A stretch of DNA of 64,000 nucleotides from Bidens hawaiensis (Eukaryota; Streptophyta; Magnoliopsida; Asterales; Asteraceae). Both the position numbers and the translations under genes were made by a program. The notes beneath the pieces are model-generated. The model was not told the DNA's origin and searched no databases. It saw nothing but the letters and a program-made list of their open reading frames with translations. The stretch is from assembly GCA_021521415.1 (NCBI GenBank), contig JAIQDT010003566.1, forward strand, positions 1-64,000, written 5' to 3'. Shown here one piece after another: positions 9,401 through 20,453 of the stretch; the stretch's first letter is position 1; the number at the start of each line of letters is the position of its first letter.

Positions 9401-10415
9401 GTCGCGATGTAGTCGCTCCCCCTTTTTTTGGAGTCACCAGATTTGCTTGATTTTTAAATGGAGGCTTCTCATGCATTTGACCCGAATTCATGGTTATGGG
9501 TCTTACCAAACCCAGATATTCCTTAAACGGGTTATAACATCTCATTAAATAAAAATTATTCTCACCAAATTATTGATGTAAAAATCCTATAAAATAGGAT
9601 ATACTAAAAATTAATATCTTATTTATTTTAAAAAAGACATATATATATATATATATATTATTTAAATTAAAAAAACAATTTTATTGTAAAAGAAATAAAC
9701 GGGTCTTGGATCTTCATCAAACCATAAGTATATTATTAACTTTAAAAAAAATTATTTATAATTAAAAAAAATAATTTTATAGTAAAAAAAATAAACGGGT
9801 CTTGGGTCTTATCAAAACTATATAGCTTTTAAGCCGAGTTATAACTTATAACATCTCATTTATTTGTAAAAAAATTTATCATCAAACCATAAGTATATTA
9901 TTAATTTTCATACAATAAATTCAAAAATAAATAATATTGGAACAAACAATATAAAACAACCCCCGTAATACGGGGGATAAAAACTAGTATATATATATAT
10001 ATATATATATATATTGAAAAACTCCACTGTGTTGTAGGTTGCTCAACGCATCATTACCGATGATGATTTGATGAAGTGCGTTGGGGCTCTTGTTACTACT
10101 GCTCAGCAACTTGGGCATAAGACTAGTTTTCAGGAGGCTATGGCACATCTGCGGGGTTATCTTCCTCCTGAATCTTATGTTCTTCACGACATTGATGTGG
10201 ATGCGGAGTATAAGGCCGCTGAGGCGGAGTATGATGCACTTACGTTTCCCATCCTTTCTGCTGTTGCTCTATACGCCAAGGAAGAGAATGGCGTGCAGTT
10301 GCTGAGGAGACTGTTGGAGCCCGAGCAGGCTGGTCCTTCTACCAGACCTGGCAACAGTGGTGAAGATGTTGCGGCTCCTGATCAGACGGGAAAGAGTATA
10401 AATGATGTTGATTAA
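6464..10415 (+). pseudogene. Antisense extra ORF of the Tat element (Transposase_28-like), multi-exon, decayed
   Basis: Start MAESSQSSKTKKN at 6464. The first part matches the plant 'putative gypsy type transposon' domain (Pfam Transposase_28): YKEYFLLENFRLPITRF, LHLSQIHPL, then MARLRHFEYTYHCLG. A TGA at 6755-6757 stands in frame where a glycine codon is expected. A shift near 7020 leads into LFWDGLIQYFTGQPFPTP. Introns are visible at about 7160-7240 and exactly 7431-7508 (GT...AG, in frame). A TAG at 7781-7783 stands in frame, with coding continuing to 8071. A serine/acidic linker follows. An IFQPRWKVTRG block near 8670 precedes a long coiled coil (8840-9340). After a last intron (about 9347-10036) a 126-codon exon ends at 10415. 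The protein's role is unknown; the coiled coil suggests self-association. Several stops and shifts make it non-functional. Confidence 0.65.
9347..10036 (+). other. AT-rich intron with Helitron-like 3' end
   Basis: The intron donor is GTATGT at 9347 and the acceptor TGTAG ends near 10036. Inside are three TA microsatellites and two related blocks with AAATAAACGGGTCTTG. At 9960-9987 CCCCCGT-AAT-ACGGGGG is followed 7 nt later by CTAG and T, the pattern of a Helitron 3' terminus (GC-rich hairpin then CTRR before a host T). The 5' TC end could not be placed, so the insert's length is unknown. Confidence 0.4.
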
Positions 10416-10596
10416 TTTTTCCCGCTGACTTGTATAGTAAGGATTGTAATTTTCTTTGCAGATGTTGGTATTCGCTTGTAAATTTTTCACATATATGAAA
10501 CTGACTTTTTTGTTTCTTCGTTTTTGTGAAATGCGGAGTATCGTTTCCATTAATTTTTGTTGACCCTTGGCCAGTTTTTACAATTTTGGAATCGAT

Positions 10597-11469
10597 TTAC
10601 ATGTAACACCTTCGTAGCTGTGCCGCATTCCATGTTCTTGGAACCATTGAGCTATCGAGTTGCATCAGCGCATAGGCACCTTTTCCCAATACGTCTTTAA
10701 TCTGATAAGGGTCTTCCCATGTTGGAGCTAGCTTCCCTTGTGGTTGCGCTTTTGATGCCTCGTTGTTTCGAAAGACGTAATCTCCAGCATTGAACTCACA
10801 AATTTTTATTTTTGCATCATAGTATCTTTGTAGTTGGCGCTTGTAGTTTTGTTCGCGCATTGCAGCCAACTCTCTGCGTTCTTCAAGGAGCATTTTGTCT
10901 AGATGCCTTTCTGCTTCATTGTCATTTGGTCGTGCAACCCTTGGCGATGGCACGCCGACTCTTGCTGGAAGCATTGCTTCAGTCCCGTATGTTAGGCTGA
11001 ATGGCATTTCGGCGTTGCTTGTATTTCTTTGGGTTCGTATGGCCCAAAGTACATGGGGTAATTTATCAACCCAGCATGTCCTAAGATTTTCCAGCTTTCT
11101 TTTAATACCGCCAGCAATGATTCGATTCGCGCATTCTATTTCTCCGTTCCCTTGTGGGTGCACCACAGAGGTGAATGTTTGAGTAATATTCAACCCTTTC
11201 ACCCATTCTCTAATGTGACGATCTGCGAATTGTGTCCCATTATCGCTAACAAAGTTCATGGGCAACCCAAAACCGCATATGATAAATTCCCAGATGAATT
11301 TTTTGATGCTGGCTGCATTTATTCTTGCCACTGGCTTTTCTTCAACCCACTTAGTGAAGTAATCAATTCCCACGATTAAGAACTTCACTCCCCCTGGTGC
11401 TTCGGGGAACAACCCTTTTATATCTATCGCCCATTTCTGAAACGACCAAGAGGCTGTTACCGGGATCAT
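10597..11469 (-). pseudogene. Gypsy integrase core and C-terminal region
   Basis: The 290-codon frame has the catalytic D-D-E positions in context: WAIDIKGLFPEA, NFVSDNGTQFAD and HPQGNGEIECANR. These correspond to the acids that coordinate metal for strand transfer of the cDNA ends. YGTEAMLPARVG and a tail with GDYVFRNNEAS and WEDPYQIKDVLGKGAY follow, typical of plant Tat integrases. The zinc-binding HHCC part is in a separate frame upstream, so the enzyme is broken. The gene ends RRCYM at 10597, and the antisense ORF occupies the space downstream. Confidence 0.8.
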
Positions 11470-12041
11470 TGCATTCTTTGGGCGTAAAGTGTTTGGCGCG
11501 TGCTGCTAGCATGCGTTGCATAGCCGTAGCTCTTTTTCGCGTCTACGTGCATACCCGGCCAGTAATACCCAGTGTTCATTATCTTGGCCACCACCATTCT
11601 TGGGCCTGCATGTACGCCGCAAATTCCTTCATGAATTTCCCTTAACAGGTAGTTTGCGTCTTGTGGGTCTACGCACCGCAGGAGTGGCCCTAAATATGAT
11701 CGCCTATATAAGATGCCATCTTGAATTGTGTAATTCAGTGCTTTGTGGTGAATCTTCCGTGCCTCTACTTTCTTTTCTGGCAAGGTGCCCGTTGACAGAT
11801 AGTTGGCGATTGTAGTCATCCAGTTTGGCTCCGTTGTTGAGCATACACAAACTTCTCTGACCATTGTCGATGGTGTTGCTAATACTTGAACTCGGACATC
11901 CTTAGCGAGGTGTTCGAAGCTCATGGATGCTAACTTGCTGAGGGCATTAGCCTGCTTGTTTTCACTCCGCTTGATATGTTTGACTTTGCATGTGATAAAG
12001 GTTCCCATTAGCACTTTAGCCTGCGCTATGTATGATGCCAT
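11466..12041 (-). pseudogene. Gypsy pol: second RNase H tail and integrase zinc region
   Basis: The frame starts inside the second RNase H-like domain (VLMGTFITCKVKHIKRSENKQANALSKLAS), runs through a linker, and reaches LLREIHEGICGVHAGPRMVVAKIM and YYWPGMHVDAKK, the histidine part of the integrase zinc finger. The expected Cys-X2-Cys then reads out of frame, so a shift near 11510 breaks the finger. It overlaps the integrase frame by four bases. Confidence 0.7.
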
Positions 12042-13056
12042 TTGTCGTATTTTGCGTCATACGACCCTTCGATTTGATTTGCAACAGGCATTGAGTCAAC
12101 ATGTGCTTCCAAGTGCCGGGCTCCCAGTTTTTTGTGATTCTTAAACCTGCAAGCAACGCTTCGTATTCTGCCTCATTGTTTGTACTCTTGAATTCAAGGC
12201 GTATCGCGTATGTGAAGTGTTGGCCATATGGGTTGGTTATTCTTAATCCAACGAATGTGCCTTCGTCATTAAATGCTCTGTCTGTGAACAATTTCCAGAC
12301 CTGTTCTATCGGTTGATCTGCGGGGGGCTCTATTTCTAGGCGACATTCTTCTTCTTTCTCACTGGGTAATTTTGCTATGAAATCTGCCAGAACCTGGCCT
12401 TTGATTGCTGGCCTATTTTTGTATTCAATGGCGTGCTCTCCCAACTCTACCGCCCACTTCGCCAATCTTCCAGACAATTCTAGTTTGCTTAATACATTTT
12501 GAAGGCGGTAGTTAGTGAGGACATGTATCGGGTGACCTTGGAAGTACCTTCTGAGACGACGGGCCGTTTGCACTAGTGACAGGACCAGTTTTTCCAAGGT
12601 GGAGTATCTCATTTCTGCGTCCGCCATGGTACGACTTACATAATAGATAGGTGTTTGAACACCATTTCTTTCCACCATTAGAACTATGCTGATTGCCCTT
12701 TCAGAGGCTGCCAAGTAAATTATCAGGGGTTCCACAGCCCTTGGTTTCGTTAGCGTTAGCAGTTCTACCAAGCGCGACTTGATTTCTTGGAACGCCTTTT
12801 CTTCCTCACTCGTCCATAGGAATTGGGATTTTTTGAGGCAGTTTCTCAAGGTTAAGACGAATGGGAAAGACTTTTCTACATGACTCGACAAGAACCTGTT
12901 GAGCGCGACTAATCGACCATTGAGCGTTTGAACCTGCTTGACAGATTTTGGTGAGGTTATCGCCCTGACCACTTCCAGTTTCTCAAGATTGGCTTTAAAG
13001 CCACCATTTGTCACGATTACCCCCAAGAATTCCCCTCCTCCATTCCGAAGGAACAT
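12016..13056 (-). pseudogene. Gypsy pol: RNase H and a second (RVT_3-type) RNase H
   Basis: The 346-codon frame contains FLWTSEEEKAFQEIKSRL and YYVSRTMADAEMRYSTLEK, the standard gypsy RNase H. After a linker come LFTDRAFNDEGTFVGLRI and STNNEAEYEALLAGLRI, an added archaeal-type RNase H. Two RNase H domains in tandem are a diagnostic feature of Tat elements. In the first domain the usual DAS catalytic context reads LAASERAISIVL, which suggests decay. The frame ends in a shifted tail near 12016. Confidence 0.75.
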
Positions 13057-13059
13057 TTT

Positions 13060-13879
13060 CCAAGGTTAAGTTTCATGCTGATTGACCGTCATGTTTTGAA
13101 GGTTTCTTCAATTTCTCTTATCATTGTCGCTTCTGTCTTGCTCTTGGTGACCAGGTCGTCCATGTAAACTCCAAGTTTCTTCCAATTTTGGGCTTGAATT
13201 CTTTATCCATTAATCGTTGGTACGTAGATTCAGCATTCTTGAGGCCAAACGACATCATCTTGTAACAGTATGTTCTATTGTTTGTTCGGAAGGCAGTTTT
13301 ATCTTGGTCTTCCGCCGCCATGTGAATCTGTTGATACCCTTTGTATACATCCAGGAAACATTTAAATTGGAAAAGGACAAGCGCGTCTACCTTTAGGTCG
13401 ATTTTTGGTAGAGGATAACAATCTTTTGGGCACGCTTTATTGAGATCTTTGAAATCGATGCACATACGCCATTGCCCATTTGCTTTTGGTACCATCACCT
13501 GGTTGGCTACCCATGTTTGGTACTGGATTTCACGGATTATCCCCGCTTCTACCAACTGTTGGACCTGCTCATCACAAGCCTTTTCTTGTTCTGGTCCCAT
13601 CTTTCTTCGTTTCAGCACAACCGGCACAAAAGCCGAGTTAACTTTTAGCTTATGTTCTACCTTGCTTCTTGGGACGCCTGTCATATCCGCTGGTGTCCAT
13701 GCGAACACATCCTCATTCTTGGTTAGCAATCTTTTCAGCGCTGCTCGCGCTTCTTCGGAAATGGTGTGGCCTATGGTTATTCTTTGTTCCGGAAACTGTC
13801 CGTTGAGCACCCACCTTTCCGCTTCTCTTTCTTTGTTCGCTTTTAACACTTTCTGTGGTGGCGTTTTTACGTCCGCCAT
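13060..13879 (-). pseudogene. Gypsy reverse transcriptase, frameshifted at the active site
   Basis: The frame from 13879 shows VNSAFVPVVLKRRKMGPEQ, WRMCIDFKDLNKACPKDCYPLP and AFRTNNRTYCYKMMSFGLKNA, conserved gypsy RT blocks. The active-site block VYMDDLVTKSKTEATMIREI reads in another frame from about 13165 to 13090, so a single-base shift separates the palm domain from its catalytic YxDD. A further shift is needed to reach the RNase H frame at 13056. Confidence 0.8.
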
Positions 13880-13964
13880 GTGGCATTATTTGTTCGCATG
13901 GATCATCTCTACCCCCGTTGGAGTTCGTACTTCCAATATACCGTGCGTTGTGGAAGGGTTGGCG

Positions 13965-14575
13965 TTAAAGTCCCCAATCGCTTCGCTTACCAAAATTACC
14001 GTAGTGGGTGTGTGGCATTTCCATGACCAAGAAATCCACATCTTCCGTCCTTGAGTGTATTCCATCGCTGAGTACGACTGGAAATGTCAATTGTCCCAGC
14101 GGGTATTCAATACTTTGTTTGAAGACTGCTATCGAGGCGTTGACAGGTGTCAGCCTCTGTTTGTTCTTTTCATATAATAAATCGAAGCACTGATGATACA
14201 TGTTGTCGGAGGTTGCCCCCACGTCAATGAAGAAACGCGGTGTTCGGTAATGCCCAAACACTGTCGTAATGACTAAAGGCGCTTTCTTGTTTACTCCTCC
14301 CTTTATCTTTGGGAAGATCAGCTGTTCTACTTTCCAAGCAGCATGTTCTACCTGTCTACGCTTTTTGGAGTATACCGCGTCAGAGATCATGTTGGCGTGA
14401 AGATCTTTGATTTTCTTTACCGGTCTTCCTTCGTCTCGAGGGGGCGGACGTCTATACTTCCCTTTGTTGCTTCTGACCAGGTGATCTAGATTTCCGCTCT
14501 TGACGTACTCTTCAATGGCATCTTTCAAGTTCGAACACTAATTTGTTGTGTGACCATGTTGCTCATGATAGTCAC
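13965..14575 (-). pseudogene. Gypsy gag zinc knuckle and protease region
   Basis: Reading from 14575, SYCDYHEQHGHTTN precedes a TAG where the family has an acidic residue before the last Cys (CSNLKDAIEEYVKSGNLDHLV follows in frame). The frame from 14528 then gives PLVITTVFGHYRTPRFFIDVGATSDNMYHQC, the retropepsin active-site region with D-V-G in place of D-T-G. Loss of that Thr and the nonsense codon both argue against activity. Confidence 0.65.
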
Positions 14576-14654
14576 AGTAACTTTTCATGTCCGTGTTTGG
14601 TCCTTGTCTGATTGGAACCGGCTTCTTGAGTTGAATACCTTCTGTGTACATGAT

Positions 14655-15449
14655 TTAGGCTGAACTTTTGGTTAGCAGGGTCCATCTGCTAGACGCATGT
14701 GTCTGGCCTTTCTGCCTGTTTTTGAAGGGTTCGTATGCCGTGGCCTCCTTTTGTTGGCTTTCATTGTTTAGTCTTGACCATATAGAGGATATTTTCTTGC
14801 CTTGGCGGGCTTTGTTGATATCGTTCCTCACGTCATTTTTCGCCAACTCTTTGCCTTGACTTTTTTCTGTTCGCGCATATCTTTTGCCCGCGGTCATGAC
14901 GTCATCCCAATGTTGCGGCATTCCATCTCTGCCCGTAAGGTTTCGGATCAAATCGTCACATCTTACGTTTTGGCGGAAGGCTTCACACAAAAGTTCTTTG
15001 TTTACGCCACCAATGTTCAAACCCTCCTGGTTGAATCTGGTGATAAAATCCTCCAGTGTTTCATTGTCTTTTCTTGTTACATTAAGAATATTAGCTGGGT
15101 CACTGATGTGGCGTCGCTGTTGGCTAAATTGCTGAATGAATTGGCGGCATGGTATTTTATTAATTTGCATCTGCATGGTATTTTATTAATTTATTGGCGG
15201 CAGCTTATGGACTCTTCCAACTAACTTCGTAGTCGGGGTCCTCAAGCCACGAATCCCCTTCTAGACGTGACCGATGTGGTTTGTTCGCCTTGCTGTTTTG
15301 CCGAGCAATTGGCGTTTTGCCGACTGGTGTTTTTGCACGAGAGGGATACGAATCTTCTTCGAACTCCTCTTCACCATTGTTGTTGGCTTCAACATCAAAT
15401 AATGTTCTTGGCTGAACAAAAGCTGCCAATTTCTCTTGGACCTTGTCAT
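14655..15449 (-). pseudogene. Gypsy gag
   Basis: Two frames cover the gag. 15449-15205 is an acidic/basic N-terminal stretch. 15176-14655 contains RRHISDPANILNVTRKDNET, DFITRFNQEGLNIGGVNKEL, EAFRQNVRCDDLIRNLTG and AGKRYARTEKSQGK, the helical retrotrans_gag region of plant gypsy elements. A duplicated GCATGGTATTTTATTAATTT near 15148-15200 marks the point where the two frames fail to join. Confidence 0.65.
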
Positions 15450-16785
15450 GGAGTTATTTCTGTTCAGCTTCTAACCAGGACATTATTTGCGATGGCATGC
15501 TTACTTTTGAACGTGGATTTGTTTTCGCCTTTTCTGTGACGGTAGTGCGAAGGGTGAACGCGTTAGCAATGCCTAGCCACTACCGACTACATCAAGGACT
15601 TCGATGTTGCCTTCTGGTTTGGCCTTTGACTGGTTGACAACCTCCTGGGGTGGGGTTATACCACTCATCTGAATCAAGAATGGAGTGATTTTCAAATAGC
15701 TATTCTAGCAAAATGCACAGATGACACCAATAAAGAAACACGAATCCGCCCGTCAAGGTCTAACACGTTAGTCCGAGGGTTACAGTTAAGTATTCCCCAC
15801 GATGGGTTATAAACCTTCTTGATGCAGATGGGTATACCCTGCAAAACAGAAAACGTGAGCTCATTACGAGGAATGGGGGGATTCTCTCGTAACCACCCTC
15901 CAGCGTGACAATAAGTACTAGAACTTACAAATAGAATGTATAGAGAGAGTTATTGTAACATTCTTCAAATTTCAAACCCGAAACCCGACCCACTTATTTT
16001 ATATATACTATTATTATTACTCGGACTATTGTTATTCATCATTAGTTTATTAATCATTTTATATTATCGACACTCGATTTTAATTTTTGTTTATTATTAA
16101 ATCGTTATAACTGTTATACTAGTATGAAAAACCACCCCTAACATTTGTTTTTGCCACTTATATCTCCACACTCAAACATCAAGGACCAATATGGAATGTA
16201 TAAATATTATTTAATTTTTTTTCTCTCCCTTTCTCTTCTCCCTCTCTCCCCGTCGGCGTTCAAGACAAACCCCCCCCCCTCTTTGCCTTCTTGACCCGTA
16301 ATCCACGCCGGAGATCATCGAATTGCTATTGCCAAATTATTGATTGGTCAAAAACGCGTCTGAATCATACCATAATCACGTAATTAACAACTAAATCAAT
16401 CTGTTATAAATCGCGGCTGACCTAGACCTCGTAATGCTATAAATACATACTATAATTCAATTAACTCATCACACACACTCCTTGATACATTCCTGATACA
16501 ACCCCAAAACCAATCGTAACTCAGAAGTAGTGCAACATTGATTTTTAATCTCGTGTACAACTGTAAAACCCTAGGAGCCGTTCCCCATCAATACGAACTC
16601 GATTAAGGTAACTATTTTGTGCTTTTGGTTCGGAGTTAAGCGAGTAATCAAAGCCCTATATAAGTTTTAATTAACAGAGGGCAATTGATTTTCAATTGGG
16701 AATTAGTGATTTAGGGTTCTTAGGGATTTGGGATATGTTTCAGTGTTTGTTTAAATATTATGTTGCTTGACACTTTAATCAAGTG

Positions 16786-16866
16786 AGCCACTAGCCCAGT
16801 TTGTTGGAGCACCCTGTTAAAACCCAGCCACCCAAGGACCCGAGTTCGAGTCCCTGGGCAGCCCTT
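16786..16866 (+). repeat. tRNA-like segment with A and B boxes in the LTR, copy 1
   Basis: TAGCCCAGTTTG (A box) and AGTTCGAGTCC (B box) lie about 50 bp apart, followed by GGGCAGCCC and a T run. These resemble the internal RNA polymerase III promoter of a tRNA. No acceptor stem or anticodon arm can be formed, so it is not a tRNA gene. A matching copy lies at 18629-18709. Confidence 0.5.
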
Positions 16867-18628
16867 CTTTTTTTAAATTCTTTTTTTTTCTTTATTTAAA
16901 CTATTGTTTTTTGTTATTTTAAAATGTATATTTCTTTAGTCGTTTTAACGATCCGGACACCAACCAATCTATAATAATTTTTCGTTTAGAACTTTTTGTA
17001 TGTGAAGATATATAGACACACACACCCTCCAAACTCACCACATTCTCATGGTACTCTTACCTCATCTCACCGATTTTATAATCTTGGTTTCAAACCTTAT
17101 CTATTATTATACTCATAATTCATGTGATTCGTTTGTTGTGTGAACCTATTTATTATTACGTGAATTTTCTCATCATCTCAAGTATTTTCTCTACATCGTA
17201 TGTGCAAATTACCTATATAATTTCAAAATTTTCCTCTACCTATTTATTACATTTTGTGGTTATTATTCTCGATGGTTAACTTCAACAATTTCGTCACTTT
17301 TTTTTATTTTACCAGTTAATTATGTTCATCAATTTTCATTCAATTTTTAGTTCATTTCTCTTGACCAAATGATATCGATTTAAAAAAAAAGTTTTTCTTT
17401 TACCCTTGTTTTCAAACTGCACAACGGGATGAACCATGTGCATCATGCGACGACCTAAATAACTATGAGTGCACGCATAATTATTGAAATCCTCGCATGG
17501 AACTCATAGTGACTACGGTTGTGTGTCATAACTCAGAACCAAGGGTGATTTTGGGTAACGATACAAATGTCGTTGTGATAAGGGTATGGTGGATACGTAG
17601 CCGGTACATCCTATATATAAGTGTCCTTATCATAATTTTCCATTTGTAGCGTTATTCAGATCATTCGAAGGTCTGTGTTATATTTAAAAAAAAACAAAAG
17701 ATCTCCCTTGATTTTGTTTTCCTCCTTTTTGTTATGGTAAATTTTTTTTCTCTTCTTCTTTAATTTCGGGACGAAATTTCTAAAAAGTTGTGAATGCTGT
17801 AACATTCGTCAAATTTCAAACCCGACCCGCTTATTTTATATATACTATTATTATTACCCGGACTATTGTTATTCATCATTAGTTTATTAATCATTTTATA
17901 TTACCGACACTCGGTTTTGAATTTTGTTTATTATTAAATCGTTATAATTGTTTTATTAGTACGAAAAAACACCCCTAACATTTGTTTTTGCCACTTCTAT
18001 CTCCACACTCAAACATCAAGGACCAATATGTAAAGTATAAATATTATTTATTTATTTTTCTCTCCCTTTCTCTTCTCCCTCTCTTCCCGTCGGCGTTCAA
18101 GACAACCCCCCCCCCCCCCCTATTTGCCTTCTTGACCCATAATCCACATCAGAGATCATGGAATTGCTATTTCCAAATTGTTAATTAGTAAAAAACGCGT
18201 CTGAATCATACCATAATAACGTAATTAACAACTAAATCAATCAATTATAAATCGCGGCTGACCTAGACCTCGTAATGCTATAAGTACGTACCTATAATTC
18301 GATTAACTCGTCACACACACTCCTTGCTACATTCCTGATACAACCCCCAAAACCAATCGTAACTCAGAAGTAGTGCAACATTGATTTTTAAGCTCGTGTA
18401 CAACTGTAAAAACCTAGGAGTCGTTCCCCATCAATACGAACTCGATTAAGGTAACTATTTTGTGCTTATGGTTCGGAATTAAGCGAGTAATCAAAGCCCT
18501 ATATAAGTTTTAATTAACATAGGGCAATTGATTTTCAATTGGGAATTAGTGATTTATGGTTCTTATGGATTTGGGATCTGTTCCAGTGTTTGTTTAAATA
18601 TTTTGTTGCTTCACACTTTAATCAAGTG

Positions 18629-18709
18629 AGCCACTAGCCCAGTTGGTTGGAGCACCCCATTAAAACCCAGCCACCCAGAGACCCGGGTTCGAGTCCCTGG
18701 GCAGCCCTA
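18629..18709 (+). repeat. tRNA-like segment with A and B boxes in the LTR, copy 2
   Basis: TAGCCCAGTTGG and GGTTCGAGTCC fit the pol III A- and B-box consensus better than copy 1. Its presence in both LTR copies shows it was part of the LTR before insertion. It could be a SINE fixed in the LTR or a tRNA-derived LTR module. Confidence 0.5.
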
Positions 18710-20453
18710 CTTTTTTTAAATTCTTTTTTTCTTTATTTAAACTATTGTTTTTGTTATTTTAAAATGTATATTTCTTTATTCGTTTTAACGATCCGGACAC
18801 CAACCAAACTATAAAATAATTTTTCATTTAGAACTTTTTGTATGTGAAGATATACACACACACACACTCACATCCACACACACATATATATATAATTATA
18901 AAATCAATATAGTTTCCGACTTAACCTAACTTTATATATAAAGAAATTAATAAAGTAACTCGTCTAAGCATAATCGTCGCTAATACTTACAAAATGAGTT
19001 TTTTCGTTTGTTATGTATATAGTAATTATATGATACTTCTATAACAATAATTTAACAAATTATTGTCTAAAAATTGATAAGTAGCTTGTGTAAATATTTA
19101 TATCATTTACGCTTTTAATCCAACTCCTATAAAGGTAACGTATAATATAATTAATGCCCTACCGATCCCAAATCCGTTATGAACCCGTCATGTCTTTTTC
19201 TTGTTCGTTTGTGTCGTTAGATGGCTTATTTAATTATAACTTTAATTAGGACTTATTGTTGATACTCTCCGTGGAACTAACTAACTTGTTTGCTTTAACC
19301 GCCTCCTCGTCAGCGTCTCCCTTACCTCCAAGATGAGTTTACATATCCCCCTTTTTCATCATTTAAATTTTGGGTGACATGTATACCCTATTTAAATTAC
19401 TCATTTTTATTTCCACATCTATTCAAAACACAATTCAATATATGTTTATGTGTGATTATTGCATGCTCTATGATAATGCTCTATGTGCTTAATTGTTTAT
19501 TTTATGTTTGGTGATTGGTATCTCATCCTCATCTATCCTCATCTAGTATGATCATGCATTTACCCAAGTACTTTGATTTCGTATCAATAAGAATGGGTCC
19601 ACATCTATTTAGTTGTTTACATTTTCATAAGAATTGTAATACTCAACATTTACATATGAATTGTGATTTATCTATATATATATAAAACTAAAACTTATGT
19701 ATTCTCACCAACATTCGTGTTGACAAACTCTATTTTCAAACATGTTACAGGTACAAGTAGTTGATATTATTCAAGATTGAAGACAATAGTTTGACCTTAG
19801 GATATCTATTCATATTGCACAAAAGAACGATTTTTTTGGTTTAATTATTGTAATTTGTGTACTTTATGTAATGTTAATGAAATTAAATAATAATTTCCAC
19901 ATTAATTAGTGTCTTTTGAGCAACTGTCAAATCAATACGTTACGCCCCAGCATGTTCCGCCGCTTTTGGTCGGGGTGTGACAGTTATGATATGTGATAGT
20001 GAATGCCTTTACCGCTTGGAGTCATGTTGGTATTTATAGCCGGAGGAGAGAGTATGGTTAACTACTTTTTTCAGGCTTTCCACCAATTATACTCTCCACT
20101 CTTGCGGTTATGGGTTTGTGGACATCATGGCCTTTTGACATGGACATGTTATACTGTTTCATACCGCTCTTTATGTGTTGTCCAATCCCCATTGGTTGGG
20201 TGGTATTCCCTATGTTAATTCTTCTTTTTTGTCCCATGCTAGTATAGATTTTTGTGCTACAGTTCCCTCGATATCAGGTAACGTGTATTATTTTAGGTTG
20301 TGACCTTGGCGCCATGTAGCGTGATTCGCGTACTATTTGTCCGCTTCCGCTTACTTATGTTTTAGGCGTCAATTGTATCGCCACACACATGATTGTATCC
20401 TCCCGTAGGGTGTTGTATTTATTAAATGGTAGGTTTAGTACCCTACCACTACA

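Larger units (their letters stand above)
15954..19982 (+). mobile_element. Nested gypsy-like element with internal deletion, TSD GTTAT
   Basis: GTTAT is present at 15949-15953 and 19983-19987. The element starts TGTAACATTC and ends GGTGTGACA. Two copies of its LTR-like sequence are seen: 15954 to about 17010, and 17798-19982 (2185 bp), closely similar over the first kilobase. Just before the second copy, ATTTCGGGACGAAATTTC at 17763 matches the end of pol in chromovirus-type gypsy elements. All coding domains are gone; 17011-17797 is unassigned element sequence. Orientation rests on that pol-end block. Confidence 0.7.
6217..20453 (-). mobile_element. Decayed Ty3/gypsy element, Tat type
   Basis: On the minus strand the order is 5' LTR (20453 to about 15720, split by an insertion), gag, protease, reverse transcriptase, RNase H, a second RNase H-like domain, integrase, and then about 4.1 kb with a spliced ORF on the opposite (plus) strand. 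Dual RNase H and an antisense extra ORF between pol and the 3' LTR are documented for Tat-lineage gypsy elements. The 3' LTR is missing; the element runs into the Copia LTR ending at 6216. All pol frames carry stops or shifts, so it is inactive. Confidence 0.75.
15722..20453 (-). mobile_element. 5' LTR of the Tat element, split by a nested element
   Basis: After removing the insertion 15954-19982, the flanks 15722-15953 and 19983-20453 join into about 700 bp. On the minus strand it begins TGTAGTGG at 20453. The gag side boundary near 15722 is approximate because no known primer-binding site was recognised. No matching 3' LTR is in the window. Confidence 0.5.

Noticed and set aside
18629..18709. 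tRNA gene
   Set aside because: A and B boxes are present, but no acceptor stem, anticodon arm or correct spacing can be formed.
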